Source of the DNA: Echeneis naucrates
Taxonomy: Eukaryota > Chordata > Actinopteri > Carangiformes > Echeneidae
Reading direction: 5' to 3'
Length of the DNA: 64,000 nucleotides
Assembly: GCF_900963305.1 (NCBI RefSeq)
Contig: NC_042515.1
Location: 10,165,623 to 10,229,622, forward strand
In this document: positions 13,001 through 26,490 of the stretch, one piece after another
Layout of the letters: each line of letters begins with the position of its first letter
How positions within the stretch are numbered: the first letter of the stretch is position 1
Notes under the pieces: generated by a model
The model's input: only the letters and a program-made list of their open reading frames with translations
Told to the model about the DNA's origin: nothing
Database searches by the model: none
Position numbers and translations under genes: made by a program

Positions 13001-13811
13001 GGGTTAAAAATTGGGGCCTACAAGGATTGGGATATGTGTCTATTTTCTCTTTTTGCTCTATATTATGGATTAAATGTACAATATCTTGTCCTCTGCAGCT
13101 TTGATTTCAATCACTCTTTTTAAAATCTGTCCCTTTAATGTGTCTCAAATTTATAGAAGCACACCTCCTATTTTGCAAGTCCTACCTATGGCCAAGGCAA
13201 AGATGAAAGGTCTCCTTCGCCCAAACCGGGATGTACATCGATCACTCCACGCTCCTATGAGAGGCTGAACAAGGAATCCTAAAATACAAAAACATGGGAG
13301 AGTGTTAAAAGCCAATCAGCGAGTGCAACATGATTATTGCTTTCCACAAGTACAATTTATCATGTTAACTTCCATCAGCTGTTTGCTTACCCAGTATGGG
13401 GCTAATAAACCATACCAAGCTGTAGAACTGATCAGGCAGGCCCATCTGGAGAAGCACGGGAGTCACATAAGCAGTTTCCATGGCATAGCTAAATTCAATA
13501 CCAAACAAGATGCAGCCATTGAAAAGCAGCTCTTGGAAGGTACGTCTCGGGGGAAGTTCGCTGAGGTCCAAGTTGTCCAAGGGACAAGGTGTGTTGGGCG
13601 GCGGAGGTGGAGAAGGTCTTATCAGCTTCCGACGCTTTGGTTGTCTTTGAAAGTTGTTGGCTCTGTGACTGAGGTGCCGAGTGGTGGATATTGGGAAACT
13701 GGCAGTTTTGGGAAGCGAACCCCTCCAGATACCTTCCTGAGCTGTGGATAACCTCCCTCCTGGACTGGCCAAAAGGGGGTCACTGGGGGTGCCCATCCCC
13801 GGAGATGACAT
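10085..13811 (-). CDS. slc45a1: Proton-associated sugar transporter A (SLC45A1)
   Basis: Twelve-helix major facilitator family protein of the plasma membrane; family members co-transport protons with glucose, galactose or sucrose, and human SLC45A1 is mainly neuronal. Eight coding exons in transcript order: 13811-13391, 13278-13186, 12907-12683, 12477-11627, 11513-11360, 11244-11068, 10914-10709 and 10357-10085, giving 799 residues (human about 748). Recognised blocks: [11 protein letters not shown] and [16 protein letters not shown] in exon 1, the sugar-transporter loop SRFGRRRP at residues 158-164, [20 protein letters not shown] in exon 3, and [20 protein letters not shown] in exon 8. The big exon 4 encodes the long cytoplasmic loop between the two six-helix halves, including [20 protein letters not shown] and [10 protein letters not shown]. 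The start is the ATG at 13811; an in-frame stop lies just upstream. Confidence 0.95.
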
Positions 13812-14409
13812 CTCTCTCAAGCAAGCTTACAGGAAAGCTTAAAAAACAAACAAACAACAGGACAATATTAAATTAAAACCCAGACTTAATTAGAGGTCAT
13901 TTTAGAGGAGTACAACGTGGCATGCTGAGCATGAGAGAAAGTTGCTCCTGACGGGCTGATGGTTGTGTTGTGCTACCCAGAGTACACTGCAGTCATCAGC
14001 AGACAGCAACGATGGGCACGACGCACTGCAACCAATGCGCATGTAGGAGCAGAGCGCAGAGCCCATGTGCTCAGCTGGCTGCATACAGCAGTGTGGTATG
14101 CGGCACCGCTCATCCAGCCTGTTTCCATCTGAATTTTTCATGGAGGAAAGTCAGACAGGACACAATGGAGCCGCTGGGGGTGATAACTCAAGACAATCCC
14201 AAGGAAAACGATCCGCTGTCGCTTAAATGAAAATGAAATGTTTGGCCAACATAGATTACATCCATGACCACGTACCCGATCGACGGTTTGTCTAATTGGC
14301 AAACGACATTTTCTTGGATTTGACATTTGTCTTTAAAGGTGGCGACCATCATCGACTCGGCTGCTAGAAGGCGTGCAAAGTGAAACGTGAAAGATCATAA
14401 TTACCTTAC

Positions 14410-14710
14410 CGGGGTGACTCGTCATTTATTGCGGCACACAGTGGAGGTAAACAGAGCAACCATTGTGATTTGTAAAAAACGGAGGTGGAATTCGAGGAGT
14501 CATGGCTGTTTTGTTTCTCTTTTTGTTTTCCCTTTGATGCAGTCATCCCCCGCTCTCCTCCGTCCCTTCTCTCTCCCCATCTCCTCATCTCCCCCCTCCG
14601 CCTTTTTCCTCCCCGGTCCCACCTGTGACGTCACGCCCCTCCCTGCAACAGCAGCGCTGGATGAAAAGTCCCAGCTCCAATAATCTGACAGGTCCAGTCA
14701 CTGCATACCT
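14410..14710 (-). promoter_or_regulatory. Probable slc45a1 promoter and non-coding first exon
   Basis: On the minus strand a good splice donor (CCG/gtaagg) lies with its exon edge at 14410. A matching acceptor with a T-rich tract lies just before the coding start, exon edge at 13837, so the leader would join 26 bases upstream of the ATG. The 14560-14650 interval is rich in C and T with a few CpGs, as expected of a promoter. The transcription start is not determined and the exon is inferred from the splice signals only. Confidence 0.4.
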
Positions 14711-16090
14711 TTCACAGGAGGGGTTTATACTGAGAGCAAGAGCTGTATGAGCCTTCTCTATTTCTCCTTTTCCTCTTTTTAGAATTAGAATCAGAAATCA
14801 TTTATTATGACGAACTTCGGTTCGTCACAGTTCGGAATAGAAGAGAATAGACATATGTGGTTATTGTCATATACGTGTCTTTGGCCTCTTTGCCTCCACA
14901 TTATATGTCGGATTATCTAACTTTCACATTCAGTATTTTTTCCCAGCAGTCTCTAAAAGCAGTTTTGATTTCAGTTTTTATAATGTTCTTGAATTCCTCC
15001 GATACCTGGACAATAATCTCTTTCTTAGCGACGTTTCCTGGTATTTTAATGTGCACCATCTGACCGGACAGGACACAGCCGCGTTAATTTACCGAGTTGA
15101 TAACCGGAGTCACCGGAGTGCCGATGCCAGGTTAACTGAAGCCGGATCTTTAGAGCATTTCCTGGGCTTTTTTTTTTTTTAATCCAGGCCCCTGATGGGA
15201 AACTGACAGCAGGTGAGCCTGAGAAGTCACATCAGGAAAGATGTCAGATTGCCTTGAGACTTTCTGTCAGAGTGCTTTCTTCTCTTCAGTTTCCAGTAAT
15301 TTTTGTTGATGCTTCTGAGCTGCTGGTCTCCCTGTATTTCATTTTTGTCAACAGCGTCAACATGATATAATTTTTCACATCCAAATGTTCCTGTATTGCT
15401 CAAGTTCCCCAGGGCAACATCACATTGGGTTTTATTAAAAACTGATAGGCCTCATGAAGTACATGACCATACTGGATATAAATATTTAATAGGCCTACAT
15501 GTTCAAAATATATACGAAGGTGGGGGATGTCTCCCAATTGATGTAACACATTAAATGTTGTAACTACCATATTTTATTTCCTACACTGTATGGGGACGGA
15601 TAGTCGGATATGGTCACTGAGGAGATCTTTGGGTCACCTTTGATACCAGGCTCAGCCTGTCTAATTGACTTGTTGTTGGATAATCTGCCCTGTGGGTTTT
15701 AAGACTTAATACAGGAGAGGTCTCTGAAGCATAAGATAATGAATTCACTGTCACTGATTTTTCTTTTTGGGTGATGTAGGTCCAAATATAAAACACAGAC
15801 TCTAGTCTCAGGGCTTTCTCAGGGATTAATAGAAGCTAGCTGGGCCATTTCAGACAGCAATAAAAGAGAACAAAGGTCCTGCTATAACTCTCGTTAACTG
15901 TAAGCTCACCTGTACTCATCTTACGCAACCTGTATTATGAAAACCTGAATGTTTTCGAGCATAAATCACTCAGCCACTACTGTGAACTAATGTTAAAAAC
16001 AGAGTCAGTTATTCAGCTAATGGGAAAATCCAATGTCAAGAAATTTTGACAATGTAAAATAAATGAAAAGAAGATGTAAAAACTGGTCGG
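14711..16090. other. Intergenic region between divergent slc45a1 and prxl2b
   Basis: No coding region is supported. The interval separates two genes transcribed away from each other. It contains a small perfect inverted repeat with a TTCG loop at 14808-14827, reported as a finding, and a run of T at about 15169-15180. Confidence 0.55.
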
Positions 16091-16313
16091 ATGGATGCAC
16101 GTGCTGCAGGTTCCCCTTGGTAAGCCCCGCCCACTCTGCACACACAATACAGCGCAGGCGGGCTCTGATTGGACGGGAGGGCTCGGTGGGCGTGTGAGGA
16201 AGCTTGTTTTGCAACTGTTGTTACTTAAACACGCGTAACGTTTTCCGCCATCGTTACACTGTTTTCAGCTTTATTCAGTCTGACCCACCTCCGTGTAGCT
16301 TAAACAAGACCAA
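16091..16313 (+). promoter_or_regulatory. prxl2b promoter and 5' leader
   Basis: A GC-rich patch directly upstream of the prxl2b start codon. It contains a GC box (CCCCGCCC near 16126), an inverted CCAAT box in 'ctgattggacggg' near 16167, and a GTGGGCGTG motif near 16187, which are the usual elements of a TATA-less housekeeping promoter. The transcription start is not visible. Confidence 0.5.
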
Positions 16314-19300
16314 ATGGCGAGCGTCGACCTCGGACGGGTTGGAAAAAATGTGGTGAAGAGCGCTGAAACTGGAGAGGTGAGACGTGAAACTGGCATGAGT
16401 TCTGTTGGTGGATAAATGTGCTGTTTTTAGCATAACATGCAGCTGGTAGTTGGACTTGCTCCCTGCTGTTAAAACCTGCCATTAGCTCTCACAGTGACAT
16501 TATTGTTGAGGAATGAGCCTCCTCTGTGACCTGATGATGACCTGATGGGAATCACCAGCACAGTTTGAGGCCAAGACTAATGATTTTACAGATAACAGGT
16601 AGATTAGTAGAAGCTGTCGACCCGCATTTCCCAAATGCTAGTTTGTTTGCTTGTTGTCAGCTTCAGCAACTGTGACTGGCAGAAAAACCCCTCAAAGGTA
16701 GAAAATCTCAAATGTGTTTTCATTAAAAGAGGTTCATCAGGTTGCTTAACGCTTTTGAAGATGTCAGTTTGGGCTGATATTGTACACGTTTTATTGATAA
16801 AATGACTAATTGATTCATAATTTGTGATTTGTTTCAGAGTGTGGAGCTCCAGTCTCTGTGGCAGGACCAGCCTGTCGTCTTCTTCTTCCTGCGTAGATTT
16901 GGCTGTCAAGTGTGTCGCTGGATGGCATCAGACATCAGCAAACTGGAGCCGGACCTGAGAGCCAGCGGCGTAGCACTGGTGGGCATTGGACCCGAAGAGT
17001 TTGGGCTTCAGGAGTTCAAGGATAAGGGATTTTTTAAAGGATGTAAGCAATATTTATTTATTATTTGATATAAATTCTCACATTGTTCAGTTGATGGTTC
17101 AGTTAAGCACATCCTGATGCTTCATACGGGCTTGACAGGAAATTTTTAGCCATTTACCACCATTTCTTTTTTGAGTTGAAGGTTTATTTTGTTTTTTGTT
17201 TTTTTGTTTAATTGTGTATCTGTTCTTGGGTAATGCTTAAATTCTTTAATTAGAATGATGATTAATCACTTGTAAATTACATTTGATCACTTTTATTTTT
17301 ATTAAAAGCAAACATCTCTGAAAGCAGACAATCATGTAACTGTCACACAGAGAAAACAAAACAATGGCTTAAAATTGTACATCACAGCTTAATTTAAATC
17401 TTCCTAGTTCAGATTGCTATCACCAGGTTCAAATATTATAACAGATTTCTGGTCAGAAATAAAAATCAGAAAGAATTCTTCAGTTTTTTTTCCCTCCCTT
17501 TTTCTGTTAATGTGGAAATAGGTAAACCTGTGCTACTATATTTTTTATGAAAGCTTTCAATCTGGTACAACAGCCCCCATTTCCGCAAACAAGCTTAGGT
17601 CACAGTAAGATAGGCTGTGCCACCATAATTCAGATCTGGTCACTGCACGTCACTGTAAATAAATATTGATTATCTTCTCTTGTAGCCATTTATGTTGATG
17701 AACAAAAGAAAACCTACAAGGATTTGGGCTTCAAACGGTGAGTACAGTAAAGCCATCATCCTTGCATGCAATAGGGAAGGCTATTTGACACTGTACATTG
17801 CTTTAATTTTTCAAAGGATATTAACTTACGAGAATTATGTTCTTCAGAGCTACAACATTTAGCCAATTATTTGATCAATCCATAAAAAATAACATTTCTT
17901 TTTTTGTGTGTAAAATTTGTTAAAATAATGAAATAATTTTCTTATTCCATATTTTCTTTCATGAAGTTTTCTTTCGTCTTTCAGTTTAGGGCAGCTTTAT
18001 ATGTTGAGATGATTTCCCATTTCTCTCTCAGGTACACAGCATTGAGTGTGGTTCCTGCAGCTTTGGGGAAGAAAGTACGAGATGTAACGGCAAAGGTAAA
18101 TATCTTATAATGCTTGTCCTATTGTCACAGGGTTAAAGGAGTAAAGTTGCTGGTCCACTAGTTTTCAGCTAAACTGGCTATTGTTGTCTTCATTGCATTC
18201 AGGCCAGTGCTGAAGGAATCCAGGGAAACTTCTCAGGAGATCTGTTGCAGAGTGGAGGCATGCTCATTGTGGCAAAAGGTACATTTAATATGCACTGGAG
18301 GGGATATTAATAAATATGTTCAGAAAACTTGGTGATTTCAATGTGTTGATGTTTTTCCATTCATTTGAGCAATGAAAAAGAATTAAACTGCAATTAATTG
18401 CTATCTTAAAAAATCTCCTCTAGAGGGCAATGTTGCACCTCATGTGTGGTTAGAGGCCCATAATGACTTCTCATAAACACTTGCTCTTAGTGTGGTTGCT
18501 CTGCAGAGTTACAGCCTTACTTTTTCACTTTAGAAGAAATGAAGATTCTTAAAACCAATTACAACAATTTTAATACACTGTTGGATGGGATTACAGTGAT
18601 TGGATAATTTATCTGCACAATTGAAATATTTTTAATGAGTGTGGTAGATAGACAAAATCTTTTATCTGATAAAAAATATAAAAGAATACAAAACATCTAT
18701 TTGAAAAAACAATATAAAAAAAACATAAATGTGTGCTAACATTTTCTGATTGCACTGGGACAAGATTTTATGGTGTGGCAGGACAGCATGACATACTAGA
18801 GCAGAATCAGTGGGAGGAAGTAGATTACAAGTCGTCCCACCTCTTCACTGTGAAAATCTTCTCTCAAGGGGAAATTTTTCCTGGGGAGAGTTCTTGTCTA
18901 ACTTGAGTCCGTACAGTGCATCAACCCTTCTAAGACGATTTCAAATGATATTTTATTGTTAATGGAAGCAATTTGGTTCTTAATAATTTGTTATTAAATA
19001 GAAGCTCAAGTAATTCCAAACTCCAATTGATATTATCAGAATATTGTGCCTTTTTTTTTATATTTACTTATCTTATTAGTTTTTTTGTTTAGTTTTTTTT
19101 TTTATCAACAGCAGCTGTATATGTAATCTGTGTTATATTGTGAAGCTTTATTACAGTCAATTGTAAAATGCTTTTGATAAAAGCATCCTCCAAATTAATA
19201 GTTAATAATTTAGTGTAATGACATAAACTTTGTTCTGTAGATTATTAAAGCTGTTTTGTGTCAGTGTGAGTCATGAGTTTGCAGAAGTCTTTTACTGTGT

Positions 19301-21367
19301 TTGTTAAAGTCCAAGCTGTTTACTTGATGACAATTTTTAAATATTTTTAATCTTGCAAAGGTGGAGAAAAGGTCCTACTGCACTTCATCCAGGACTCACC
19401 TGGAGACCATGTACCTCTGGAGGACATTTCAAAGTCTTTGGGTATCTCATCCAAAGTCACATCAGGGCAGAGGCCAGTGGTAAGACATCCTATGATTGTA
19501 TCCTATGATGATGCACAATAGTCTTCATGAAGTTTCACTTCTCATTTTCCCCCACTTTTTACAATATCCCCTTTCTTCAACTTAAGCAGTGTAGTGAGAG
19601 GTTAAGCAGAATAGAATCAAATGGCATTACTGTGTTTGCTGAAGAACACCGACCTGATTGTTGGTCAGGTCTTCTCAGCAGAATGTTTCACGTCAGTGGG
19701 GACACACGTATCTGAGGAGCCTCTTCACAGTTACGGCAATTATGTACATAATATTCCACGATGATTTCAGCCTGTTCAGTCCCTAATTCTACTTAAAACT
19801 CTATTCAGCATAAACAAGAGCGGTTATTGTGCAACTTCCATATAAGTGATATACCATGGGAAAACCAGCACTGACAGTATTACCCAAGATTTCTAAGATA
19901 TGCATTCTACTCACGGGGTCGAGTTAAATGTGGGTTTAACATTCCAGTGATCACTGTTATTTTAACAAAGGGAAGCTTTAACATGTAGCACAAGAGCTAG
20001 ATGAGCCATCACTTAACTTCATAACTTAGTAGAATGTGCTTTCCATAGATCAAATATATACAATACAATACAAAAAGGTGAACATTGATTTAGTTTTACA
20101 GCTTTTATATCTAAATATGTAGGTTTATGGAAGAATTTTTCATAGATTTGGAAAATACATTTTTCAGAGGTTTGTAGGTACAGAAATCAGTTGTGAGCTG
20201 TCTAGGCTGCTTCTCTGTGACTCCTCTATTGTCCACTCCTGATTTTTGTAAGGTGGTTCTGATTTTAAATTCATAAACAAAGTGCATTTCTAAGGATGTA
20301 CCTGAAGATGGATCTTTTTGCTGAGAAATCAAACAGATCACCTAAAATCCTATTTGTGACCTAAAGCAAAAATATCCTTTGTGGTCTCCAAGTGGAGACA
20401 CAGTCAATCACTTAATCACAATTCTACTGTGTAGAAAAAAAATCTGAAAAACTGAATCCTGCAAAAACATGGAAGCATAAATCTTGATTATAAGTTTGAT
20501 CTAAATGTAAGAAAATGATCATTGACTGTCATGAAATTCCTCATCTCTGTCCAATAAAACCAATTATATATAGTTGATAAATTTATTTTGTTAACACTTC
20601 AGCTCTACAGTAATTACAAATGCATCTGAGATGATGTGTCAGTGCTATCTTATGTCAAAGAAATATGATGACAGATCACATTGATTTCTGGTAGAAGCTG
20701 TTTCATTTTTTCCAAGGCCAAATTCCTGTTCTTAGCTGCAAATTAGTTTAATTAAGAGAAGGATGCAAGTTAGTACTTAGCTGCTCTCTTCAGCTTGAAA
20801 TATTTTTTTGTAATTGCATTTCAACAGGTTCCAGCAAAAAAACAAACAAAAAAAGAAATACTTGGTCTCTAATAGGCCACTGGCTGTTTTCCAGTATGGA
20901 TTTTGGCAACAGAAGCTGGAGGCTGGTTGACATTTAGCCTCCTTATCTACGGCTGGATTTGTATACAAAGACAGGAAGTCTGTGGAAGTGAAGTGGAAAT
21001 GTCTTTAAATCAAAGTGACAATCAAAGCGGCTTGCTCGGCTGTAACACTCATGTTTTTGACACTGCCTTTACTTTCTTGTTTGTCTGGGGTCCAGAGATT
21101 GAAACAGCCATTTCTTTCTTTCTTTCTTTTTTTCTGATGGTACAAACATGTAGCCATGCCATCAAATTAAGCTAATCTTTGTTTAAACCTTTGGTCAAGG
21201 TCGAATCAATTTTTATTTCAATATTTTTGAATTGGGATCAGCATACTAATGTGATGTTTGAGTAATATAAGCCTTCTGTTTAGCGAACACATTGTTGAAG
21301 TTCATGATTTGCTAGTTGACCTCTGTAACTTCTCCAACAGTGCAATGAGGATGTTTGCACACGATGA
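16314..21367 (+). CDS. prxl2b: Prostamide/prostaglandin F synthase (PRXL2B)
   Basis: Thioredoxin-fold oxidoreductase of the peroxiredoxin-like 2 family. It reduces prostaglandin H2 and its ethanolamide (prostamide H2) to the F2-alpha forms in the cytosol, using NADPH and a CXXC centre. Seven coding exons: 16314-16376, 16838-17042, 17686-17737, 18032-18095, 18203-18278, 19361-19479 and 21341-21367, total 201 residues (human about 198). The redox motif is C44-Q-V-C47 inside [10 protein letters not shown]. Other conserved blocks are [40 protein letters not shown] and [13 protein letters not shown]. The last exon holds only eight codons (start CNEDV) plus the stop, after an intron of about 1.9 kb. 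A poly(A) signal AATAAA is at 21602-21607. The gene faces mmel1 tail to tail, as in human. Confidence 0.95.
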
Positions 21368-21786
21368 TGGTGGGATCTCAGACGTCAACATCACAACACA
21401 GGAGGGACTCAAATGGAGAGGAATGGTTTTAATTTGAAGTGAACTCAAAACTACTGGCAATATTCCTAATCAATTTTAATTTCTTTGAGACAGTTATATA
21501 TTTTATTATGTAGAGTGAAACTTGGTGGCATTGTTCGAATCATGGCCTTTAAATTGTATTGTTAGATTATGTTTTGTTTATATATCTAACTGAAAATTAA
21601 AAATAAATTAAAAATGTTTCCAGTTTTATTTACTCATCTCTTTAGTTAACCTTCTCTCTGAACTCTCTAACCTTCACACTGAATTGTATGCTGATTTCTA
21701 TGCTTTGAAGCTCTTCAACTAAAGGAGGTGGCTGAGGTGAACCTTGAATCTTTCATGCAGACATTAGCTGTGGTTAAATAAAGGAC

Positions 21787-21790
<4 letters not shown>

Positions 21791-21822
<32 letters not shown>
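21791..21822. repeat. Poly-T tract of 32 bases
   Basis: Uninterrupted T run just beyond the 3' end of prxl2b. It could be the A-tail of a minus-strand retroposed copy, but no body was recognised. Confidence 0.85.
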
Positions 21823-23350
21823 CATGTGACAGTCAGTTATTCTGCCAATATAAAAGATGGAAGAGCTCATCTACACCTTTCGTCCATTTACCATCAGTGC
21901 TCCATATATTTATTTACCTTGGGCTTAAAACAAAGTGGGCCCAGCATGAGCAGTTGCTATTGACCTTAGAAATAGTTTATCGACAAAGTAGCCCCAACCA
22001 GAGGTCTACTTCCTGGCTTTGTCTGCTTCTGTTGCCCATATCAGATGGTCTGAAGCGGTGGATGTTGTCTACTCATTTATCACGACCTGTTGACATTGGA
22101 GCAAAGTGGCTGTTGCACTTTAATCAATTTCTCCCACTTCTGTCACACACTCTGAGGTCCCAGTGAATGTGGAGTGTCCACACATGTACTTTGTGACGAT
22201 TAGGCTCATGTCATTTCGGTGCTACATGCTTTTTTGAAATGTAAATCCATTGTAACTGTAATATGGACTATTTTTACTGTTTTATTCAGGATGACTATTC
22301 CTTCATAATACATTAGTGCTGAGTGTTTAGGAAGTGGGTAGTTTCTGGTATCAGGCTGGGCAGTAAGTGAAGAACAACCCTGTAAGGAACCACTTCAACC
22401 ACTCAGACTTTCCCCAACGAAGACTTCTGTTTTTCAATAATAATTCCGCTCCATATAAATGAAGCTGATGTTAGCTGAAGGTTATAGATGGTATAACTAG
22501 CTAACTGAAGGTAGATTAAATAGTTTTTTTAAAAGAAGCTAAAACCACTTATGTCAGCTTAATGTGTAAAAACCCAAGCTAATACCAGCTAACTGAAGCT
22601 AATGTTAGCCAAGCGAAGCTTTCTAAGTACGATTTTTAGGTAGCGACTACTACTGAAATTCCTAACGTATGTTAAGAGCAGGTAAAATAATTGGTGTAGC
22701 ATAGTTGTACATTGAATCTTTTTGTCATGTTTTTGTGTAGTTTGATGTGTAGGTGTGAGTCTGCGGTGCCTATGATTTGGAACAGGCCGCATCGTTTCCA
22801 TCAGCCATTGTTATTGGTTGGGTTCAGGTCAGGGAAGTACAGTCAGATCCACACTCCAGAGCAGAAGGTGGCAGTAATGAGCCATCAAGATGGCTGCCGA
22901 CTGTTGACAAGAAGAGGACTAATCATAGCTGTTACCAGGGCCACATGCTGCCTGTGCTCCTGGTATTTAATTTGATTGTTGCATTTATGTCTTCTGTGTG
23001 GGGGAACAGAGCACACAGTTGGTCTGCACCTGACCTCTGACTAAAGCCATCTGAGTTGATGACAACTTCCTGCTGCTACCTGGCCGTCCAAACACACCTG
23101 AAGACCATCAGGTGCCGGCGGCAGAGCTCAGTCGTTTTACACAGCTCTGAATTCTGGAGACTGTTTGGAGATTTTCTCCCTGCAGACTTACAGACTGCCC
23201 CCATCTTCATTTTGTGCTCTTGTTACATTTTTGTTGAGAGCACCTGGACATTGAAAATAATATACGGATATTTGATTGTTTTTGAGCACTACTCCATGGA
23301 GGCCTTATTTACACCAGGTAAGTTAACTACTGTGCAACTTCATTTTATCT

Positions 23351-23378
23351 TTATTATTATTATTATTATTATTATTAC
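23351..23378. repeat. (TTA)n microsatellite
   Basis: About nine uninterrupted TTA units. Confidence 0.85.
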
Positions 23379-26300
23379 TGACTTTAACATAAAATGTAAT
23401 TGTGGACCTTTTTCTGTTGGCTTTTGAATTAGGATTGTACGTGTATAATGGTAATATAAAGCAGATAATGAGTTTTCTTTTTGTTTAACCTTCTGTGATG
23501 TATTACTTAAATATTACTTTTGAACCTTTATTGAATTCATGAGTGTTGTGGGGCTTCTTTTTCTTTTTGATATGAATTTTCTCTGTGCTCAATAGGAAAA
23601 AATTGCAGGAAGTCAGGACGACATGCAGCAAATGGCAATGGGTTGGATTTGAATCTAATCTGGTGAGTTTTAAACCTTCACTTTGCAGTAAATATGTTGT
23701 CATTCTCATTTTATTAATAATAAGTATTGTAGCTGTCCATCCATCTGTAATCTATATCACTTCATCATCAGGCCAAACTTCGTGGCTGATGTGACTGAGA
23801 GCATTATTTTCTGGACATCTTATTGATGTCCCAGTGTAGTGAGTGATGTGACACTGGCCAGACTAAAACTGCACTTCCGGTCTTTGTACTTGTGTGATAT
23901 TAAAATGACCAATTTCTTTTTCAAGGAAGCACTCGAGGTCATACCTTTTCAGACGGTCACTTTAATTGCAATAATTACATATCTGAGTCACAAAAATAGC
24001 AGTTAGTCTAGATAATTACATAGCAGCAATCATAAAACATCTTTAACATTTGAGTCTTTGCAAAGCAACACTTACTTCATAAATACTCATATAAATAAAC
24101 TCTTCTCATGGGTATACATTATAGATGAAAACGTGTTCATCTGTAGCTTAAAAAAAGTAGTACTTGGCTTATTTCAAAAGGACGTTATTTCACCATTTAA
24201 GTAACGCTATCTTTTCTTTCTCACCTGAAATTAATTCTTTAAATGTAAATACTGTCGCATAGAACACCAAGCATCTACGCTAACACATTTTATATTGTGT
24301 ACCTTTTTGTGTTAGGTCAACATTTTCAAAATTCTAACAAATACAATAGTCTAAGCTGTTGCTCTTCATATGGCAGCGAGATGGCACATCTTCAACCGAG
24401 CATTTCTTTGACCAAGACATAATTGTGACTTGTTTTAATTATTTATTTTGAAAAGCATGCCTCTGGAGTGTGGGATGATAAAACTAATTCTGCTGTCATG
24501 TTGGCCTGTTAAATTTGAGGCCGCAGCAGTAGGTTATCTTAAGAGCCAGTCCTCCCAGCACCTCTAAAGCTCACAGGCTAACGTGTTACATGTCTGTTTC
24601 ATCCCACTAAACATTGAGTGTAACATTGGTAAAGTAATCTTTATTTTTTTTTTTATTTAAAGATATCCTAGGAATGAAGTAGTTAATCCCAGTAAAATGG
24701 TGGATTGTAATTTTTTACAGTAGTCAAACCAGATCATTTGTTGAAATCGAACTTTAAAAGGTGTTTGTACCCAGATTCTGTTACTTTGAGAGATGTGACT
24801 CTCCTGTGGAGTGAAGAGGCATATTTATATGATGCCCTAAACGATGAGTCACTGATTGCCCCCCCCCCCCCATCAACAGTGCCAATAACGTGAAGATTTA
24901 GAGCTGACTAATAAGCTGAATATATACATATATATTAGCTTCAATATGCACATTCAATTCACTAGTCTCTACTGAGACGTAACAGTCAGTTCAGTTTACC
25001 AAGGCATCCTGAATGTGACCTCGACAAGTAAACATTCAAAACCGATGGAGCTGTCTTTATTTTTTAATTTTATATCTTTTTTTTTTTTTTTTCCCTCCAT
25101 TTGAAACCTGTTCAAAACAAACAAGGTTTCACAGCCAGTACCTCTGTCCTTTCTCATGAGTTCTGCTCCCATCATTTCTCGTTAGTAAAGATAGAAAATA
25201 ACAGTCCTGGCCCTGACCCTCTCTTTAATGACGAGCTCTATTCTTTCGTGTCTGTCTGCTGGCTTGTGCTTTGGTTACAGCAGTCACCACACTTTTGCAC
25301 ACAGCACTTCATCGTTTCATCTCAGATCACACTGATCAATGCAAGATCAGAAGCTGAACCACTTCATCGGCTGCCTGCCTGTGTGACTGTACCTCTTCCC
25401 CATAGCATGTAATTGGCTAGACCCCCGAGGCTAAAAGTTCTGTAATCACTGTGTTCAAGTCTCCTCTGGGGAGATTGTGAAGTGGAAGTACACACCAGCT
25501 CTCTGAAATCAGCCACCTTTTTAGGTTAAATGTAAACACATGCACATAACATACAGCTAGATACAATCATTTTGAGTAATTGATGTTAGGTTTTTTTTTT
25601 TGTTTGTTTTTTGTTTTTTAAGTGACCAGTCCAAAATACAGAAATATTTCTGATTTCTCACGTATAACGTGGAAAGTGTGGAGGCAGGAAAAACAGTGTA
25701 CAACTGTTACTTTAAACCTACAGCGTTCCCACACCTACATTTAAAACTAAAGTACATGCAAGTCTGACACACTCAGAACCAATTATGCATTAAAGTGGGT
25801 TTACTTCACCTTGAACAAATGCTGGGTTTTGTAGCAGGTCACTCGTGTAGATATGAAAATGACTCATGACTTTCATCAACATTTTTGCAGTGAAGATCGA
25901 GTATCAATCAGTTGCAGGGTATGATAAAGTAATATAAATCTGCAAAAAGTACTAAATAACAGTGATTTCATATACTTGTCTCCATTGTGTAAGTGTAAAA
26001 ATACTGAAAGCTGCACTGCTCTCAGAACATCAATTTAAGGTTAAAGCTGCGAAGATGTAACAGTCTTACAGTCTTTATTTCAATTAGTTTCATGTAACAG
26101 TGAATAATCAAACGCTGAGTGTGACTAATTCTAATATATCTATATTTCAGCAAAGCCTCAAGCTTTCATTTGTTTCCTACTCACCCTTCATCTAGTTCCA
26201 TTGGTTCACTATTAAATCGCACAATATCCTAAACAACACAGAGGGAAGACGCCAAGGCAACTTGGTGTCAAATAGTAATGGATAAATCACAAAGATCTAA

Positions 26301-26490
26301 ACAAGATATTTTATAGATATTAATTTTACACAGGGCAGTTAATAATTTAAGGTTGGCCATTAGCTTTTAACGTTTTCACAAGGTTTTATGTTTCCTGCAT
26401 AGCCTTTTCATTCATGTAGCCACTCATCTGTTGTGGGAGCCAGCAACTCATCCAGAGAGAGACTTGAAACTTTAAACAATACCCTTGAAG

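Noticed and set aside
13302-13751. A 149-codon open frame on the plus strand
   Set aside because: It is antisense to slc45a1 exon 1, whose minus-strand reading is clearly the conserved protein.
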